64,000 bases of DNA from positions 124,001 through 188,000 of the forward strand of contig JASANG010000801.1 in the NCBI GenBank assembly GCA_030248215.1, in the 5' to 3' direction. The position numbers and the translations under genes were made by a program. Shown here one piece after another: positions 12,801 to 18,800 of this stretch (position 1 is the stretch's first letter; each line of letters starts with the position of its first letter). The DNA comes from Enoplolaimus lenunculus (lineage: Eukaryota; Nematoda; Enoplea; Enoplida; Thoracostomopsidae). The notes below the pieces were generated by a model. That model ran no database searches. It had not been told where the DNA came from and saw only the letters and a program-made list of their open reading frames with translations.

Positions 12801-15800
12801 ATTCCTCGCACCAAAAAACCCTTTAGTGCTGAAATTATATTGGTTTTAACCTTAATAATTAGTGAAAGATTGTAAAAAGTCCTAATTTAGGCTTATAAAC
12901 TATGCTTATATGCAAATTATCTATTAGCTAACTGCTCAATTATCGGTTTTGGAGGTTTGTAAACAGTCTACGCAGATTCCTCGCACCCAAACACCTTTTA
13001 ATGCTAAAATTAGATTGGTTCTAACTGTAATAATTAGTGAAATATTGTGGAAAGTCCTAATTTAGGCTTAATTAATTATGCAAATTAGCCTGTAGCTAAT
13101 AAACGGCTTAAAATTTTAAAACCCCAATGGGAGGTTAACACCCCAGGATAATTGGCTTTCAAACAAAAAAAGTTTATCACAATCGATTCAGCCGTTCCTG
13201 AGATTCTTTTCGGACGGACAGACGGACAGACGGACGGACGGACATCCACCTTTCCTGTTATCTCTGAGCTCCAACCCGGAGCTACAAAACATAAAACGCT
13301 TCACGAAACTCCGAGCTTCGCTCGGAGTTTCGCTTCGCTCAATAACTCGTGAGCATCCTGTTAATAACTCGTGAGCTTCCTGTTAATAACTCGTGAGCTT
13401 CCTGTTAATAACTCGTGAGCTTCCTGTTAATAACTCGTGAGCTTCCTGTTAATAACTTGTGAGCATCCTGCTAATAACTCGTGAGCATCCTGTTAATAAC
13501 TTGTGAGCATCCTGCTAATAACTCGTGAGCATCCTGTTAATAACTTGTGAGCATCCTGCTAATAACTCGTGAGCATCCTGTTAATAACTCGTTTTAATGT
13601 TGAAATTTAAACTGAATTTGTCTTAAATTAAATCTACAATTCGTCGTCCAACAATTTGTCGCCCAACAGTATCCTAGAGCCTAATAATTAATCTAAGCAT
13701 AAGCTTAAGCCCTAAGCCTAAAGCCTAAGCCTTAGCGTAATGATGAGCGACGAATTGTCGAGTCGATGAAAATTCGGATTACAAATATCGGCCGACGAGT
13801 TGTCGGTCGACCAATTGTCGTGATGTCGTTTCGAATTACAGATGTCTCAAAATATAGATTTCGGTCATTAAAACAAACCAAGATTTTTTGATAGCTGCTT
13901 TTTTACACCGCAAAACACGCCGCAGAGGCGGAACCGGCCTGTATCCGGTCCGGCATCCGGCTTCCATTCCTCACTGGGCCCCTGTAGACAAGATGCAAAT
14001 ATATTTTATAGCGTCACAATTTCTAAGATAAAATTCAACTGTCATGAAACGGTATTTCAGTGTAAGAGTTACCTTCTGCTATTCTGCTAATAAAATAATT
14101 GTTAGGGTTTAGGTATACTTAACTGTGCCGGACGCCGCAGATGCCGCCAGATGCCGCCGGAAGCCGCCGGATGCCGCCGGAAGCCGCCGGATGCCGCCGG
14201 ACGCCACGATGCGTCGCTAACAAAATAGATGCAAAATCTATTTTATGGCGTCCCGCGGTGTCCTGCAGCACGCCGTGAGTATAGCGCAATGCTTACGGTT
14301 AATATGAAAATTTCTAGTTTATAACGAATATACGTTTTGAAAACATTTATTCTGGATCAGCTACTTTGAGTTCCGGATTAGTTTAATCCCTATCCGTTTC
14401 CGGTACTTATAACGTCCGCCTACTTCCGGTCGCTTACTGTTAATACACTCGAGGCCTTTAAATCCGGGTCCACACAGCGCAATGTTGGCCGCATCGATTT
14501 TGAATATCCACTCTCCAGGGATCCCGATGTCACTTTCGTTCGCCAACAAAATCACTTGTGGATTGCCCGAGCCAGGTAGCCGGAAAAATCCATATCCGTT
14601 GCCTTCATTGAATCCGGCCTGTAAAAACAAAATACCTTAATCTAATTACCATGAATATATTGTGGACGTTTCATTTCTCTGATTCGAGAAACTCAGGGGA
14701 TCCAATGAGGAAGTCTGCTAAAATTGCTCATTAAATGTAGATGCTTTTAGGTTACATAGCGAAAGTAGATTTTTTACGCTGTAAATTCCCATGAGTTGAT
14801 TAATCAGTTCAGCTAACGAGTTACTTATTTCTGAATTAAAAGCAGTAGTCATTAACTCACTCTGAGTTCAGCTGATTCTCACTCTGTGTTCAGTTCACTC
14901 TGGGTGCAGAGTTGATTAATTAACTCAAAATTATTTGAATTAACTCAAAATTCTAAGTTCTGATAGTCCTAACTCAGACTGAGGGATTAAACTCATGCTG
15001 AGTTAAGTTAATTCGCTGAAATTTACAGTTTAGCATCAAATTGGTGTAACAAATATACAAAATAGATAAATAATATATGCTACGAAAATACAAAACTTAC
15101 CAATGCACTGTTATGCCATCGAAGTTTACTGTAGACAATATGACAAAATGTACCATTGTTGCTGAGGATTAACGCAAGTTGGAATGTATTTCGATCCTGA
15201 AACAAAAATAGCATAAAGCAAAAACAAAAATAAAAAAGAAGTATATAAAAATACAGACATAAACTTCTTGAAGTAGTGCAAAGACAAAAATGGTTTTACA
15301 AGTATAAACTATAATTTGTCGCCCGACAACTTGTCACCCAACGCCTGCGTATAATACTAAATATAATCTTAAGAATAATCTTACGCATTATCCAAAACCT
15401 ACACTGTAAATTTCAGTGAGTAGATTTTAACTCAGAGTAAGTTGAATCATTCAGTCTGAGTTAGGACTATTAGAACTCAGAATTTTGAGTTGATTCAATT
15501 CATTCTGAGTTAATTAATCAACTTACGCAAAGTCAACTCAACTCAGAGTGAGAATCATCTCAACTTAGAGTGAGTTAATGTTTTCTGATATTAATTCAGA
15601 AATAACCAACTCGCTAGCTTGATTAATCAACTCATTGAAATTTACAGTGTAAGTTTAAGTAGCCTAAGTATCGAAAGCAATTGTCCAGTCATTGAGATAC
15701 GTCAACGAATTGTCGTCACACCAGTTTACAAGCCAAAACAACAAACACCATTTCTCGTTCGCCATAGATTCGTTCGCAAATCTCATTGGCTGGAATAATG

Positions 15801-18800
15801 TAACTTGCCAGACGCACAGTGGTTTTAGTTCTATGAAACTTACTTCGATTGGATGTTCTGGCCCCGAATCTGGTGGTGCCAAGTTTTCCCATGTGACAAT
15901 AACCACTGACAACGGTCGAAACTGTTTCGAATAACTGTATTGAATTTGAACTTCATTCGATGCAAGCGATAGAATGTTATCGTCTGAAGAAAATACAGCA
16001 CGTTTGTGGTACCCTGTCTTTATTGTGAATAGATATTGTCTAAACGCCCATGTATAGAACAGGGCCGGATCGTTTTCCGGAGGGGCTATAATAGAGTCAG
16101 ATTAATCTTTAGACTATTTTTTTGCTTAGGCTTAGGCTTAGGAATAGGCTCATCCATACGCTTAGGCTTAGGCTTAGGCTTAGGAATAGGCTCATCCATA
16201 CTCTTAGGCTTAGGCTTAGGAATAGGCTCATCCATACGCTTAGGCTTAGGCTTAGGCTTAACCTCATCCATACGCTTAGGCTCAGGCTTAGGCTTAGGAA
16301 TAGGCTCATCCATACGCTTAGGCTTAGGCTTAGGCTTAACCTCATCCATACGCTTAGGCTTAGGCTTAGGCTTAGGAATAGGCTCATCCATACGCTTAGG
16401 CTTAGGCTTAGGCTTTAGGCTTAGGATAGGCTTATACTACTGTCCCGGCTCCGTTCTATACATGAGCCGCCTAAACTATATACAATCTCTACTTCAACAG
16501 AATTGTATTAGGTGTCAATGCATCTATACAAATGATTAGTGAACGTATTCTCAACTGTGTGTACCACCTATGACCAGTGACAATATTCTCAAATGCATAT
16601 AGCACCTATCACCAGTTAATGACCTATCAATTTCGAACCAGCAAGTTTGGAACTTTACATTTTGTCACTTAATTTGCATATGAGCATTTCTACTTGTGAC
16701 CCAAGTTTGATATTTGTAGCTGCTGTTGTTCGCTTGTTTGAAGAATGTATTCTTAATTGGTGATAGGTCCTACACACATTTGAGAATACGGATCCAGATA
16801 ACTGGCAATGGGACGAGATTTCAAATATTTTAGCGAAGTTGGACACAAAACAAAATCTTACCAGTTGACTCTCGGTAGAAGACGCTGCCGTACTCTCCGA
16901 GACTGGCTGGCGTCCAGTATGGCGCGATCACTTTTGGTCCGCGTGGGAATTTTTCACCTGAATTTGCTGCGTCGGTCACTTCGTCTCCGAAACCGATCGC
17001 ACCGTCACGGGTCACCTGAAAATTGAAAAAACATTCATTTTAATTACTCAAAATCATTGAATCCTAAATTTTTCTGAATTTTAAAATGTGAAATACTTAA
17101 AACCATTGGCTGGGTTTTCGAAATCTTACTTAAGTATTTACTTATGTTGTACGTATGTAATTATTTAAGTCGTCTACGTAAGTAAATACTTAAGGGTTCG
17201 AACAAGAACAGATAAATGCCAAACGTGAGCCACTGTCACAGCAAAATAGCCATAGTAGGCAACACGAGTCTACAATTTCAGTAAGACCAAGGTCAGCATG
17301 CCTGAGCTGCTAATCTGTAGTATGTCAAATTTTCTCCTCGACTTAAGTGTTTACTTAATTTAAGTAAGCTTTTTAAACAACGACAAATTGGTTAAGTAAT
17401 CGCTTAGGACGTGCTTAAGTACTACGTTGTACTTAAGTACTGTTTCAGAAATCCAGCCATTACATCTTAATTTATAAGACAATTTGAATAATCGTGATTA
17501 AAATTATCAAAGTTTTGATTTTAAGACAATTTGCCAAAATTAAAAAAAAATGCTTAATTTTAAGTTTATTTTCGACGTTGAAGTTTTACGATATTTACAA
17601 ACATTTGTCTAAGTTGAGTCAAACTGATTCTCTCTGCAATAGGTTTTTCGGGACTACACAAACTGAGTCAAATTCGACTCCTCTAGAATCAAGTTCGCGT
17701 CGCTCAGTCGCGCGTTTGACTCTGGCGGAGTCCAATTTGATTCAGTTGTGTAGTCCTGTAGAGCCCGTTTCGGATAGAGTCAATTTGACTCACCATTTTT
17801 TGCAGTGATGAAAATCTGACCACAACACTATCAGCGTGCAACCGGAAGTAAAAAATGAAGCACCCGGAAGTAGTAGCAAATATTGTCGAAACCGGAAGTG
17901 AACTTAAATTCAGTAATTGACACAATTGTTGTATTTACCAGAGTTTCAGAAATCCACCACATATCAAAACCATGGCTTTCACGGTACAAAAACAAAATTT
18001 AGCATTTATTGACAAATTTCAACTGCGATGGTGTAAAAAAACTTACATAAACAGATTTGAATTTTTCGCCAAAATACACGAAATCGTGTTTGAGTTCAAT
18101 TTTCGCAGCGTATTGTCCCAGCTCGAGCAACGAGTCCCCATGCTCCACGCCGTAATCATACGTTCGAGCACTGAATATAAACGGAACGCTGAAGTTTAGT
18201 TCAACTGTTTGAGATGGATCCAAATTCCCACGCCCAAATTGACGTTTCACACGGTACGCGTTGCGATGATGAACGTCGTCTGAAACAGCAGACAAAGTCA
18301 TGTGAACGTAGTCGTGGCTTAAAATCACCGTGAGAAAATTTGAATTTTTCCCATATCAATGAACTTGGGGTCATCTAGCAATAAATTGCTATCACTAGAA
18401 TCAGCTCGTCAAACTGCGTCGAATAACATATAACCTGTTGTAAGTTTCTGACAAGAACTTTCATTCCTAAGGACCGACCTTCGGATCTCAAAGTCTAAAT
18501 TTTCCAAAATGTTGTACGACAACTGCGTATCCAGACGTTTGGGGTTCCTATCCCCAGGCCCAAACTAAACACAAAGGTCTGTTTTGACACTGGTGTAAAA
18601 GGATCCGAGATTTTGGTCCGAATTCTATACGCGCAATACCGACGAATCTTCCTATCAAACCCACAACATAAACGTTTAGCAGATTAATTTTAAAATTCAG
18701 TCAACTTTTTCTCTGTTCGTTTGCGAATTCTTCAAAACTCAACCTGTGACATCGTGGTTGCACATTAAACCCTTTCCAATTAAAAATCCCACTAAATGCG

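Noticed and set aside
12181-13592. Possible CRISPR array (22-bp regular repeats)
   Set aside because: Units are contiguous with no unique spacers, the genome is eukaryotic, and the unit is explained by the splice acceptor.
16120-16430. A chromosome end (TTAGGC telomere)
   Set aside because: The arrays are short, impure, in both orientations and enclosed by inverted repeats with ordinary sequence on both sides.
16036-16539. 167-residue Leu/Gly-rich and 101-residue KPKPKP frames
   Set aside because: Translations of a TTAGGC array inside a TIR element; period is a multiple of three.
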